A stretch of DNA of 5,934 nt from Candidatus Sigynarchaeota archaeon (GCA_030587505.1 JAUQYY010000323.1:1-5934), one strand, 5' to 3'; positions 1-5,783 are shown, counted from the first letter of the stretch. The notes: generated from the letters alone by a model not told the origin. Numbers and translations are program-made.

Positions 1-854
1 TTCCTGTTCTAACTGACTTCCACTACCTGACTTCCTTGGCTGAAGAAACCGACGAAGCCCTCAAGAAGAGAATCAATGAAGCCTATGGAAGGGTGTCGGA
101 GGGTGTTGATGTACTACTTATAGAGGGAGGTCACATACCTCCGCTCCTTTGCAGCAGAGGACTCTCAAACTACCACCTAGCAAAAAAATTCGATGCCAAG
201 TATCTTATAATGGGCCGTATTCGCAGCGACCTCTACGTTGACGACCTTGTTTTCAGAAAAACCATACTAGACCTTCTAAAAATTAACTGCGTAGGAACGG
301 TTCTAAACAATGTACCAAGGATATCTCTACAGAGGGCGAAGGGAATAATCAAACCCATCCTCGAAGAGAAGGGTCTTAAGGTCTGGGGAATAATCGAAGA
401 AAAAAAGGAACTAACAGCCCCCACGGTAGCCGACGTACAGGACCTGCTGGAAGGAGAAATTCTTGAGGCGCCCGAAAACTTGGACAATATCTTGGTGGAG
501 GATATTCTCGTAGGTTCCATGACTGCGGAGAGCGCGATCAGATACTTCAGACGCAGTGTAAACAAAGCTGTGGTAGCCGGCGGGGACAGAGACGACATAG
601 CCCTAGCGGCGCTCGAAACCAGTACCTCGGTGCTAATCTTAACCGGCAACCTCTACCCCGATGTACGAGTCCTATCAAAGGCCAGAGAAAAAAACGTTCC
701 GGTCATCCTGGTACCCTATGACACCTACACGACGATAAGCAAGCTGGAGGGGCTAACTGGAAAACTGAAGCCCAAAAACATGGAACGAATTGAAAAACTA
801 AAAAACACAATAAAAACAGAGGTGGATTGGAAAGGGCTTTACGAGACTCTATAA
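1..854 (+). CDS. BioD-like / DRTGG-domain protein (phosphotransacetylase N-terminal-like), 5' truncated by window edge
   Basis: The reading frame is open from base 3, with no stop ahead of the TTG at 36, so the true start lies outside the window. 283 residues are visible. The segment DVLLIEGGHIPP (about residues 36-47 of the visible part), followed by a run resembling the AelldA/vllV region, matches the second half of the dethiobiotin-synthetase-like P-loop domain that precedes the DRTGG domain in COG0857 proteins. The early stretch PVLTDFHYL fits the PVVLT-type segment of that family. The P-loop itself would be in the missing part, perhaps 75-100 residues. The C-terminal half (VEDILVGSMTAESA, then AVVAGGDRDDIALAAL, then a glycine/proline loop) looks like the DRTGG domain. 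In bacteria this module is the N-terminal regulatory part of phosphotransacetylase. No phosphotransacetylase catalytic domain follows here, so this is the stand-alone archaeal form, whose role is not established. It could bind a nucleotide or be linked to acetyl-CoA metabolism (inference). Confidence 0.88.
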   Translation, partial: PVLTDFHYLTSLAEETDEALKKRINEAYGRVSEGVDVLLIEGGHIPPLLCSRGLSNYHLAKKFDAKYLIMGRIRSDLYVDDLVFRKTILDLLKINCVGTVLNNVPRISLQRAKGIIKPILEEKGLKVWGIIEEKKELTAPTVADVQDLLEGEILEAPENLDNILVEDILVGSMTAESAIRYFRRSVNKAVVAGGDRDDIALAALETSTSVLILTGNLYPDVRVLSKAREKNVPVILVPYDTYTTISKLEGLTGKLKPKNMERIEKLKNTIKTEVDWKGLYETL

Positions 855-863
855 AAATCACCC

Positions 864-880
864 ATAGCAGGGCTATTCTT
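864..880 (+). terminator. Possible weak terminator after the DRTGG gene
   Basis: A 5-bp stem ATAGC (864-868) and GCTAT (872-876) with a 3-base loop lies 10 bases after the stop codon and is followed by a pyrimidine-rich run (TTCTTTC). The position suits a 3' end, but the stem is short and the T-run is broken. Archaeal termination depends mainly on T-runs, so this call is weak. Confidence 0.3.
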
Positions 881-1013
881 TCACTTATCTCCTCAAAAAT
901 TTAGTGTCCCTGTGGAGCATTTGCAAGCACTCTTCTTCCACCGACTTTCCAAAATCTGCGAAAAACTTAGACTCAACACCTCTGCGTTTCGGCGCACTTT
1001 GTCTTCCCCGTTT

Positions 1014-1034
1014 TTCAAAAAGGTTTAAACCTTT
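1014..1034 (+). promoter_or_regulatory. Archaeal promoter of the creatininase gene, embedded in a 16-bp perfect palindrome
   Basis: AAAGGTTTAAACCTTT at 1019-1034 is a perfect palindrome. Its TTTAAACC part (1024-1031) is a good TATA box, and the preceding TTCAAAAAGG is a purine-rich BRE-like element. A start about 25 bases downstream would fall near 1050-1055. That gives a leader of about 90 bases to the TTG at 1143, or about 50 to the ATG at 1101. The symmetry could let TBP bind in either direction, or could be an operator covering the promoter. Confidence 0.65.
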
Positions 1035-1050
1035 AGAGAGAAAAGATATT

Positions 1051-1070
1051 CTTCAGTAAACTTCAGTAAA
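1051..1070 (+). repeat. Tandem 10-bp direct repeat at the predicted transcript start
   Basis: CTTCAGTAAA occurs twice head to tail (1051-1060 and 1061-1070). The copies are identical, lie about one helical turn apart, and sit at the expected start of the creatininase transcript. They could be a regulator site or a chance small duplication. Confidence 0.75.
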
Positions 1071-1128
1071 TTATTTCGTTGAAGCTACATCTCGACCAGA
1101 ATGGTATTATGCATTGTTTGTAAACAAA

Positions 1129-1134
1129 AGGAGG
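1129..1134 (+). promoter_or_regulatory. Shine-Dalgarno site that selects the TTG start at 1143
   Basis: AGGAGG at 1129-1134 lies 8 bases before the TTG at 1143-1145. Nothing comparable precedes the upstream in-frame ATG at 1101. The motif falls inside the reading frame if the ATG is used, which is why I prefer the TTG. Confidence 0.75.
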
Positions 1135-1142
1135 AAGCTGAT

Positions 1143-1862
1143 TTGAAGTTTACTATTGAAGATATGACTTGGGTTGAAATTGAAGAAGCCTTAAAAAGGA
1201 AAAATTGTGTCATAATTCCCTTCGGTTCGGTTGAGGAGCACGGTCCCCACCTTCCAATATCAACAGATAGCGACCTTTGCTACGCAATAGTCAGAGCCGG
1301 AGCTGAAGGCACCGATTTCCTCGTGGCCCCTGTGGTGAACTATGGTTTGTGCCGCTCAACCCGAGAGTTCCCCGGAACGGTGTCTCTCAGCTTTGATACA
1401 CTCAAACAACTGGCTAAGGATATTCTATTCGAATTCACAAATCAGGGATTCAAAAAGATTGTACTTTTCAGTTTCCACGCGGGATCCACGCACCTAATCG
1501 CGTTGAGGGAGGCTGCCTTCGAATTCACATTAGAGAATAAGAACACGAAAGTCTATATGGTGTCAAGCGTTGACTTGGCAGGAGAGGAAGTCCTAAAGAC
1601 TCTGGACACGTTTCCCCACCACGCCGCGGAGCTTGAAACCTCCCTCATGCTGTTTCTGAAGCCTGAAGCGGTTAAAATGGAAAAGTTAGTCGAAGAGCAG
1701 CCACAGGCTCCCCCCTTTCTCGTAACGCCTTCCGGGAGGAAATGGATGAAAACAGGGATTATGGGCGACCCTCGAAGAGCCTCCGCGGAGAAGGGAGAAA
1801 AAATATTCAACCTGATGGCTAAAAAGCTGAGAGAGATCCTCACCTCCATCCAGCGCGACTAA
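1143..1862 (+). CDS. Creatininase-family metal-dependent amidohydrolase
   Basis: This encodes a 239-residue protein from the TTG start, a normal length for the family (PF02633). The family comprises cytosolic binuclear-metal enzymes, including creatininase, the archaeal formamide hydrolase ArfB of flavin/deazaflavin synthesis, and MftE. Key segments are MTWVEIEEAL near the N terminus and PFGSVEEHGPHLPISTD. In the second, E31, H33 and D42 align with the creatininase metal ligands E34, H36 and D45. FSFHAGSTH follows, with H112 in place of the usual NGHGGN histidine, and HHAAELETSLML (159-170) carries the late ETS motif. The overall pattern supports an active hydrolase, but the substrate cannot be read from sequence; ArfB is possible though not favoured. 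An in-frame ATG at 1101 would add 14 residues with a CIVC pair. That extension precedes the usual family start and lacks a ribosome site. The gene has its own promoter and ends 8 bases from the convergent DUF169 gene. Confidence 0.9.
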   Translation: MKFTIEDMTWVEIEEALKRKNCVIIPFGSVEEHGPHLPISTDSDLCYAIVRAGAEGTDFLVAPVVNYGLCRSTREFPGTVSLSFDTLKQLAKDILFEFTNQGFKKIVLFSFHAGSTHLIALREAAFEFTLENKNTKVYMVSSVDLAGEEVLKTLDTFPHHAAELETSLMLFLKPEAVKMEKLVEEQPQAPPFLVTPSGRKWMKTGIMGDPRRASAEKGEKIFNLMAKKLREILTSIQRD

Positions 1863-1870
1863 GAACCAAA

Positions 1871-2644
1871 CTATTTTGCTCCTCTTTTCGCCGCCTCAAT
1901 CTGGTCCTTCATTTTGAGGAAGAATTCCGGAGTACATATCTGGTAAGGTATGGGGTAGCGGCTTCCTCCCTTGTGTGTTCCCTCCAGCCCTTCTATCACC
2001 GAATCAACAATTTCCAATGGTATGGAGGCTACTAGGTCGCTGTCCATCGCGAGTCCGAAGCGTCTGTCGCCGAGGCACGGCATGGCTATTTGCAGTTCAC
2101 CTGTGAGGTATGCGTTTGATATGGTGTCTGCGCAGACGGCGTCGCCAAAGGTTGACATGGTGATTCTTCCACCCGTTTTCCAGAGTGCGCCCTGTATTAT
2201 TCTCAACATTTGGGCGGTGTTCCCGTAAATCATTATCAGGTCTGGGTCGTACTCTATTCTTCTAAGAGCCCCGGAGACTATGGCGGAAAATTTTCCGTGG
2301 GGCATCTTGGGAATCATTCTCGCGGTTTTTTTGGCGCCCTCCAGCGTTTCGTTATATCTTCCAACGAAGAAGTATCCCTCTAGGAATATGTCGTAGGGTT
2401 CAACGAAACCAACCGCAATCTCCGCCAAGGGGCAAACGTTGTCCTCCTTTGTGATGCCCATCGTCCACCCGTAGTACCTTGAATAGCTGAATATTTGGCA
2501 GAGCGCTATCTTCTTATCTGGTCTTTTCAGTCTGCTAATGTTTTTTAGCTCCTCTTCATTTTCTAACAGCTTCACCCCAATGGGAAAGGTTGCTAGTCTA
2601 AGATACCTGTTTAACCTCTCATCAAGTTCTTTCCATTTACCCAT
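1871..2644 (-). CDS. DUF169 family protein (COG2043), function unknown
   Basis: This encodes a 257-residue protein from the ATG at 2644. Recognisable family features are the N-terminal RYLRLATFPIGVKLLE segment, then IALCQIFSYSRYYG, DNVCPLAEIAVGF, GDAVCADTISNAY and MPCLGDRRFG, followed by a YPIPY stretch close to the C terminus. Five cysteines (residues 49, 71, 171, 190 and 237) are visible. The first four sit in the family's conserved motifs and may bind a metal, a cluster or a thiol substrate (inference). No signal peptide or membrane segment is evident. I chose the start at 2644 because AAGGTGG lies 8 bases upstream and the family normally begins close to this point. An in-frame ATG at 2719 would add 25 strongly basic residues. 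It has no ribosome site but lies only a few bases from the expected transcript start, so near-leaderless use is possible. The gene is convergent with the creatininase gene and divergent from the TPR-like gene. Confidence 0.85.
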   Translation of the reverse strand: MGKWKELDERLNRYLRLATFPIGVKLLENEEELKNISRLKRPDKKIALCQIFSYSRYYGWTMGITKEDNVCPLAEIAVGFVEPYDIFLEGYFFVGRYNETLEGAKKTARMIPKMPHGKFSAIVSGALRRIEYDPDLIMIYGNTAQMLRIIQGALWKTGGRITMSTFGDAVCADTISNAYLTGELQIAMPCLGDRRFGLAMDSDLVASIPLEIVDSVIEGLEGTHKGGSRYPIPYQICTPEFFLKMKDQIEAAKRGAK

Positions 2645-2652
2645 AAATCTAA

Positions 2653-2659
2653 CCACCTT
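2653..2659 (-). promoter_or_regulatory. Shine-Dalgarno site favouring the DUF169 start at 2644
   Basis: On the minus strand AAGGTGG ends 8 bases before the ATG at 2644. It shares AGGTG with the archaeal consensus GGAGGTGAT. It is the only good ribosome site near either candidate start. Confidence 0.5.
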
Positions 2660-2746
2660 CACGACAGTAGTTTTAACCAGCTCCTTTCTGGGAGGCACCT
2701 TTTTCTGCTTCCACTCCATATTGAACGCTAACTCTTTAGTATCTCC

Positions 2747-2762
2747 TATTTAAATGATTTCT
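2747..2762 (-). promoter_or_regulatory. TATA/BRE promoter of the DUF169 gene
   Basis: On the minus strand ATTTAAATA (2755-2747) is preceded by the purine-rich GAGAAATC. The predicted transcript start is near 2725. That leaves about 5 bases to the ATG at 2719, or about 80 bases to the ATG at 2644. Confidence 0.6.
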
Positions 2763-2773
2763 CCCAAAATGTT

Positions 2774-2783
2774 CAAATAAATT
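2774..2783 (+). promoter_or_regulatory. Candidate promoter of the TPR-like gene
   Basis: CAAATAAATT at 2774-2783 is an AT-rich TATA-like element. It would place the start near 2804, leaving a leader of about 19 bases that contains the ribosome site GGTG (2814-2817), 5 bases before the ATG at 2823. It stands back to back with the DUF169 TATA box about 20 bases away. The match to a TATA consensus is only fair. Confidence 0.45.
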
Positions 2784-2822
2784 GAAAAAAGCAGGCGTTA
2801 AAATTAACTGTAGGGTGGTTTG

Positions 2823-3158
2823 ATGTCTAAACTGGACAAATGGATGCGCTACTATAGGGAACACGCTGAGGACGCGCTGAACGCTGAGGACTATGCCTCC
2901 GCCTCCGACTACTTCTCACTGGCTTCGTTCACATCGATTATTGCTGATGATATACCTCAGGCAAAATACTTCTCAGACGAGGCGCTAAACGCTTGCAGGA
3001 TGGGTAATTTGACTGATAAGCACCTAGAACTGGCAAGGGTGGCTAAGGCGTTGTCTTCGGGAAATCGAGAAGAAGCTGAGAAACACTGGGAAAAAATTGG
3101 AGACAAATTACATGATGAGGTTGTGAATCTGTATCGGGGAGCGCTCAGAAAAGTGTAA
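2823..3158 (+). CDS. Small TPR-like helical protein, function unknown
   Basis: This encodes a 111-residue soluble, wholly helical-looking protein without signal peptide or membrane segments. I do not recognise a named family. The pattern is TPR-like: helix pairs around WMRYYREHAEDAL, DYASASDYFSLASFTSII, QAKYFSDEALNAC, KHLELARVAKAL and NREEAEKHWEKI, with alanines and aromatics at the spacing used for packing paired helices. Such repeats usually mediate protein-protein contacts (family knowledge; partner unknown). The ATG at 2823 is preferred because GGTG lies 5 bases upstream; a TTG directly before it at 2820 would add one residue. An exact 11-base repeat with an 18-base period (2863-2873 and 2881-2891) encodes two AED segments, suggesting a small internal duplication. 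The gene diverges from the DUF169 gene and is convergent with the GNAT gene across 19 bases. Confidence 0.75.
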   Translation: MSKLDKWMRYYREHAEDALNAEDYASASDYFSLASFTSIIADDIPQAKYFSDEALNACRMGNLTDKHLELARVAKALSSGNREEAEKHWEKIGDKLHDEVVNLYRGALRKV

Positions 3159-3177
3159 CTTGAAAACAGAGCCCTTA

Positions 3178-3723
3178 CTAAGATTCAAGCATTAAGTCCA
3201 TTAGCACCTCGTCCTTGTACTCCTCCCTCATTTTAAACTGTTTCTTTCTGACACCAATTATTTCAAACCCGTGTTTTTTGTAGAGTCTTATCGCAGCCAA
3301 GTTGTCGCTAAATGTGCTCAGACAGATCTTCTCAAATCCCTTCTCACGCGCCCTGCGGATAGCCTCAAGCATTAACGCGTTTCCCACACCCTTCCCCCTG
3401 TGCCTAGCGGCGACCATTATTCCAAGGTTGCCCACGTGCGCCGCAGCGTCCCAATCATCGTGTTCGATCAAACAGTGTCCCGCAACCTCCCCGTTCATCT
3501 CCGCGACCAAAATAATACTACCCGTACTTTTGTGGTGCGAAAACCAAGATAGGCGTTCAAACTCACCCTCCCCTATGAAGAGCACGGGGATCCACTTCTT
3601 CTCTTTAACGACTGAGCGAAAAATATTCCAAATATCTGCCAAGTCCTTCGGGGTGGCGTCCCGGATATTGACAATTGAATTATCTTTAAGATGGTACACC
3701 TTCGTCGTTTTATACACCGCCAA
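3178..3723 (-). CDS. GNAT-family N-acetyltransferase
   Basis: This encodes a 181-residue protein that transfers an acetyl group from acetyl-CoA to an amine or a protein N terminus or lysine; the acceptor is unknown. The GNAT fold can be followed in order. Strand 1 and helix 1 are IVNIRDATPKDLADIWNIF (17-35). The middle strands are SIILVAEMNGEVAGHCLI (69-86). Motif A is NLGIMVAARHRGKGVGNAL, with the pyrophosphate-binding R107-x-x-G110-x-G112 loop. Motif B is NLAAIRLYKKHGFEIIG (141-157), containing the common tyrosine Y148. It resembles the RimI/phosphinothricin-acetyltransferase-like part of the superfamily. The start is uncertain: TTG at 3723 is the furthest possible because TGA immediately precedes it, and GTG at 3717 or 3699 are alternatives. 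No good ribosome site precedes any of them. An in-frame ATG overlapping the rpoK stop codon is cut off by that TGA. The gene follows rpoK at 29 bases and may share its transcript. Confidence 0.88.
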   Translation of the reverse strand: MAVYKTTKVYHLKDNSIVNIRDATPKDLADIWNIFRSVVKEKKWIPVLFIGEGEFERLSWFSHHKSTGSIILVAEMNGEVAGHCLIEHDDWDAAAHVGNLGIMVAARHRGKGVGNALMLEAIRRAREKGFEKICLSTFSDNLAAIRLYKKHGFEIIGVRKKQFKMREEYKDEVLMDLMLES

Positions 3724-3753
3724 TCAAAATAAAAAGGAATACGTGGGAAACAT
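3724..3753 (-). other. Nine-codon mini-ORF overlapping the rpoK stop and abutting the GNAT start
   Basis: On the minus strand the rpoK stop overlaps an ATG as TAATG. That ATG opens a nine-codon frame ending at TGA (3726-3724), directly followed in the same frame by the TTG used for the GNAT gene. A weak AGGA lies before the ATG. It may be a coupling or reinitiation device, or the original start of the acetyltransferase interrupted by a stop. The T-rich run in it (TTTTTATTTT) could also act as a terminator for rpoK. Confidence 0.4.
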
Positions 3754-3998
3754 TAATCTTCCTGTAGAAGCAACTTAACGGGAATATCCTGATATTGCCC
3801 ATTCGGCAGAGAACGGCGGATGACTATAGGTAATATTCCAGATTCCAGCTCGGTGGTAGCGATTTCGATTGGATCTGTTATCTTGCTGGGCAGGTCAATC
3901 AATATCGGCGCACCCATGGTAATCTGCAAGGCTCTGGTGCTAATAATTCTCGACCTTTCATATTTAGTGAGCCTAGGTGGTCCGATTTTGATTTCCAT
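3753..3998 (-). CDS. rpoK: DNA-directed RNA polymerase subunit K (RpoK, omega/Rpb6 homologue)
   Basis: This encodes an 81-residue protein, typical for archaeal RpoK. It is the small subunit that clamps the largest polymerase subunit and helps assembly, equivalent to eukaryotic Rpb6 and bacterial omega. Diagnostic segments are LTKYERSRIISTRALQITMGAP (10-31), DPIEIATTELESGILPI (42-58) and the C-terminal IRRSLPNGQYQDIPVKLLL. All are near-universal in the family, so the identification is firm. The ATG at 3998 is the only sensible start, as an in-frame TAA lies 30 bases upstream. No clear ribosome site precedes it. A TATA-like element 35-45 bases upstream predicts a short leader of about 12 bases. 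The gene lies 116 bases after the thermosome gene and 29 bases before the GNAT gene on the same strand. The usual neighbours of archaeal rpoK, such as rpoN, rpl13 and rps9, are not present here. Confidence 0.95.
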   Translation of the reverse strand: MEIKIGPPRLTKYERSRIISTRALQITMGAPILIDLPSKITDPIEIATTELESGILPIVIRRSLPNGQYQDIPVKLLLQED

Positions 3999-4032
3999 CT
4001 GTTCTATGATAGTAGCCCCCGCATCTTATGTT

Positions 4033-4042
4033 GAAATAAAAG
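4033..4042 (-). promoter_or_regulatory. Candidate rpoK promoter, possibly also thermosome 3' end
   Basis: On the minus strand CTTTTATTTC (4042-4033) is a TATA-like element that would start transcription near 4011, 12 bases ahead of the rpoK ATG. The same T-rich run lies about 75 bases after the thermosome stop and could end that transcript. The sequence cannot separate the two roles. Confidence 0.4.
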
Positions 4043-4114
4043 GGAATAATATGGTGTACACTGAATTATCTTTTATCCTTTTAAGTCTTTTCCGTATCTT
4101 GGGGGCAGTTCGTC

Positions 4115-5770
4115 CTAGTCTTCTCCGCCGCCGTACTCGCTTTCCTCACCGCCGCCGGGAGGCGAACTTGGGCCTCCACCCGAACTTTTACTTGATGCGG
4201 CTATAACGTCGTCAATCTTTAGAATCATCTGAGCGGCTTCACTCGCCGACTTGATCGCCTGCTTCTTGACCGCCGCTGGCTCCCAGACGTTCATCTTTGT
4301 CATGTCTTGGATCTCGCCGGTGAAGACGTCTACACCATACACGTAGTCCTCGGGTTTAACGTGTTTCGCTCTCAACTCGACGAGGATGTCCAGTTGGTCC
4401 AGACCCGCGTTCTCGGCGAGGGTTCTTGGAACCACCTCCAAAGCCTCGGCGAACTGTTTCACGGCTAGCTGCTCACGGCCACCGAGCGTGTCCGCGTACT
4501 CCTTCAGTCTCTTCGAGACCTCAATCTCCGTCGCACCTCCACCTGGTACAATCCTGCCATCCTCGATCACGTCGCGAACCACGGATAGGGCGTCGTGGAG
4601 TGCGCGCTCGGCCTCGTCAACGATGAGTTCGGTGCCTCCTCTAACTAGGATGCTGACTGACTTGGGGTTCTTGCACCCCTCAATGAACACCATGTCATCG
4701 TCGCCTATCTTCTTCCCGTAGACAACCTCAGCCTCGCCTAGGTCATCCGCGGATAAGTCCTCGATGTTGGTGATTATTTCGCCCCCGGTTGCTCTGGCGA
4801 GTTTCTCCATGTCGGACTTCTTTATGCGTCTGACCGCTAGAACACCCGCCTTGGCGAGGTAGTGCTGAGCTATGTCGTCAATTCCTTTCTGGAGAAGAAC
4901 CACGTTGGCGCCAACTTCGATGATTTTATCCGTCATTTTCTTAAGCATTTGCTCCTCTTGGTCCAGGAAAGCTTTCATCTGGTCCGGGTTCGTGATGTTT
5001 ATCTTCGCGTCAAACTCTGTCTTCTCAATCTCCAGTGGGCAGGATAGTAGCGCGATTTTTGCGTTCTCAACTCTCTTGGGCATCCCTGGGTGAACTATCT
5101 CCTTATCCAAGATTATTCCGTTGACCAGCATTGTGTTCTCTAGGCTTTCACCTTCCTTCTTGTCAACCTTCACGTTGTCGATGTCAGCAACCCACTTGCC
5201 GTCAACCTGCTCCGCAACCATTTTCACCGCTTTCACCGCGATGTCGCTGAGATAGTCTCGCGCGCCAGCAACCACCTTGCTGCTCATCGACACCATGGCA
5301 ACCTTCTTCAGCATGTCCTCATCATCAATCGAGGTCTCGGTTGAAATCTCGTCGATGACCTCTAAGGCCTTCTCTGTGGCTTTCCTGTAACCCTCAATGA
5401 TAACGGTTGGGTGAATCTCCTGATCCAGCAGAAACTCAGCGTTCTTAAGAAGTTCGCCGCCGAGAACAACCGCGGTGGTTGTACCATCTCCCACCTCATC
5501 GTCCTGGGTCTTTGCTATGTTCACCATCATCTTCGCGGCGGGGTGCTGCACGTCAATCTCCTTTAGAAGCGTCGCCCCGTCGTTGGTGATCACTACGTCG
5601 CCGAAACTGTCAACCAGCATCTTGTCCATACCTAGAGGGCCGAGAGCGGTTCTAACTGCTTCAGCAATCACTTTGGCTGCCATTATATTTGTTCTTTGAG
5701 CGTCTCTTCCAACTGTTCGTTCCGAACCTTCTTTCAATATGAGAACAGGCGTACCTCCTAACTGTGCCAT
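4115..5770 (-). CDS. ths: Thermosome subunit (group II chaperonin)
   Basis: This encodes a full-length 551-residue subunit of the double-ring ATP-dependent cytosolic chaperonin of archaea, which encloses unfolded proteins behind a built-in lid. Visible signatures are RTALGPLGMDKM (40-51), NDGATLL (63-69) and GDGTTT (94-99) with the Mg/ATP aspartate D95. HDAL follows with D393, equivalent to the hydrolytic aspartate (GroEL D398), and then the nucleotide loop VPGGGATEIE (408-417). The apical domain spans roughly 215-365. The C-terminal tail (526-551) is rich in Ser, Pro, Gly and Glu instead of carrying the GGM repeats seen in many group II subunits. The ATG at 5770 is secure, with a strong GAGGAGG site 6 bases upstream and the usual short N terminus. 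I cannot say whether this is the alpha or beta paralogue. GC-rich codons and the strong ribosome site suggest high expression. It is the first gene of a same-strand run with rpoK and the GNAT gene. Confidence 0.98.
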   Translation of the reverse strand: MAQLGGTPVLILKEGSERTVGRDAQRTNIMAAKVIAEAVRTALGPLGMDKMLVDSFGDVVITNDGATLLKEIDVQHPAAKMMVNIAKTQDDEVGDGTTTAVVLGGELLKNAEFLLDQEIHPTVIIEGYRKATEKALEVIDEISTETSIDDEDMLKKVAMVSMSSKVVAGARDYLSDIAVKAVKMVAEQVDGKWVADIDNVKVDKKEGESLENTMLVNGIILDKEIVHPGMPKRVENAKIALLSCPLEIEKTEFDAKINITNPDQMKAFLDQEEQMLKKMTDKIIEVGANVVLLQKGIDDIAQHYLAKAGVLAVRRIKKSDMEKLARATGGEIITNIEDLSADDLGEAEVVYGKKIGDDDMVFIEGCKNPKSVSILVRGGTELIVDEAERALHDALSVVRDVIEDGRIVPGGGATEIEVSKRLKEYADTLGGREQLAVKQFAEALEVVPRTLAENAGLDQLDILVELRAKHVKPEDYVYGVDVFTGEIQDMTKMNVWEPAAVKKQAIKSASEAAQMILKIDDVIAASSKSSGGGPSSPPGGGEESEYGGGED

Positions 5771-5776
5771 GTTTAT

Positions 5777-5783
5777 CCTCCTC
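5777..5783 (-). promoter_or_regulatory. Strong Shine-Dalgarno site of the thermosome gene
   Basis: GAGGAGG on the minus strand ends 6 bases before the ATG at 5770. It is among the best ribosome sites in the window and fixes the start. Confidence 0.85.

Larger units (their letters stand above)
855..1142. other. Long intergenic region: no supportable gene, promoter in its right half
   Basis: This is the longest stretch without a gene inside the window. Its left part (about 880-1010) is open in more than one frame on both strands. The minus frame between stops at 885-887 and 1053-1055 has its first usable start only at the GTG at 939-941, leaving 18 codons. A plus frame from 868 to 1059 has a possible GTG at 904, but no ribosome site and no family I recognise. 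The right part holds the creatininase promoter: a palindrome at 1019-1034 and a tandem repeat at 1051-1070. I see no tRNA-like or box C/D signature. Confidence 0.6.

Noticed and set aside
233..649. Open minus-strand frame of 138 codons opposite the DRTGG gene
   Set aside because: Its translation is Ser/Arg-rich with no family signal, and it lies wholly opposite a recognisable protein. It is a shadow frame.
1553..1849. Open minus-strand frame of 98 codons opposite the creatininase gene
   Set aside because: No family signal. It overlaps the conserved C-terminal half of the creatininase protein on the other strand.
2720..2822. CRISPR-like or attachment-site repeats in the divergent spacer
   Set aside because: Only AT-rich promoter elements are present; there are no spaced repeats and no tRNA-derived sequence.
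3302..3778. Open plus-strand frame of 158 codons opposite the acetyltransferase
   Set aside because: Low-complexity Ser/Pro/Ile composition, no ribosome site, and fully antisense to the GNAT motifs.
4054..4061. GTGTACAC palindrome between thermosome and rpoK
   Set aside because: Only 8 bases long, a single copy, and placed at neither a promoter core nor a start. Chance is sufficient.
3820..4206. Open plus-strand frame of 128 codons opposite rpoK and the thermosome tail
   Set aside because: It spans two minus-strand genes and the promoter between them. The translation is hydrophobic, then Arg-rich, as expected from antisense reading.
4386..5699. Several plus-strand open frames opposite the thermosome gene
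   Set aside because: All are antisense to one continuous, strongly conserved chaperonin. They arise from its GC-rich codon use.
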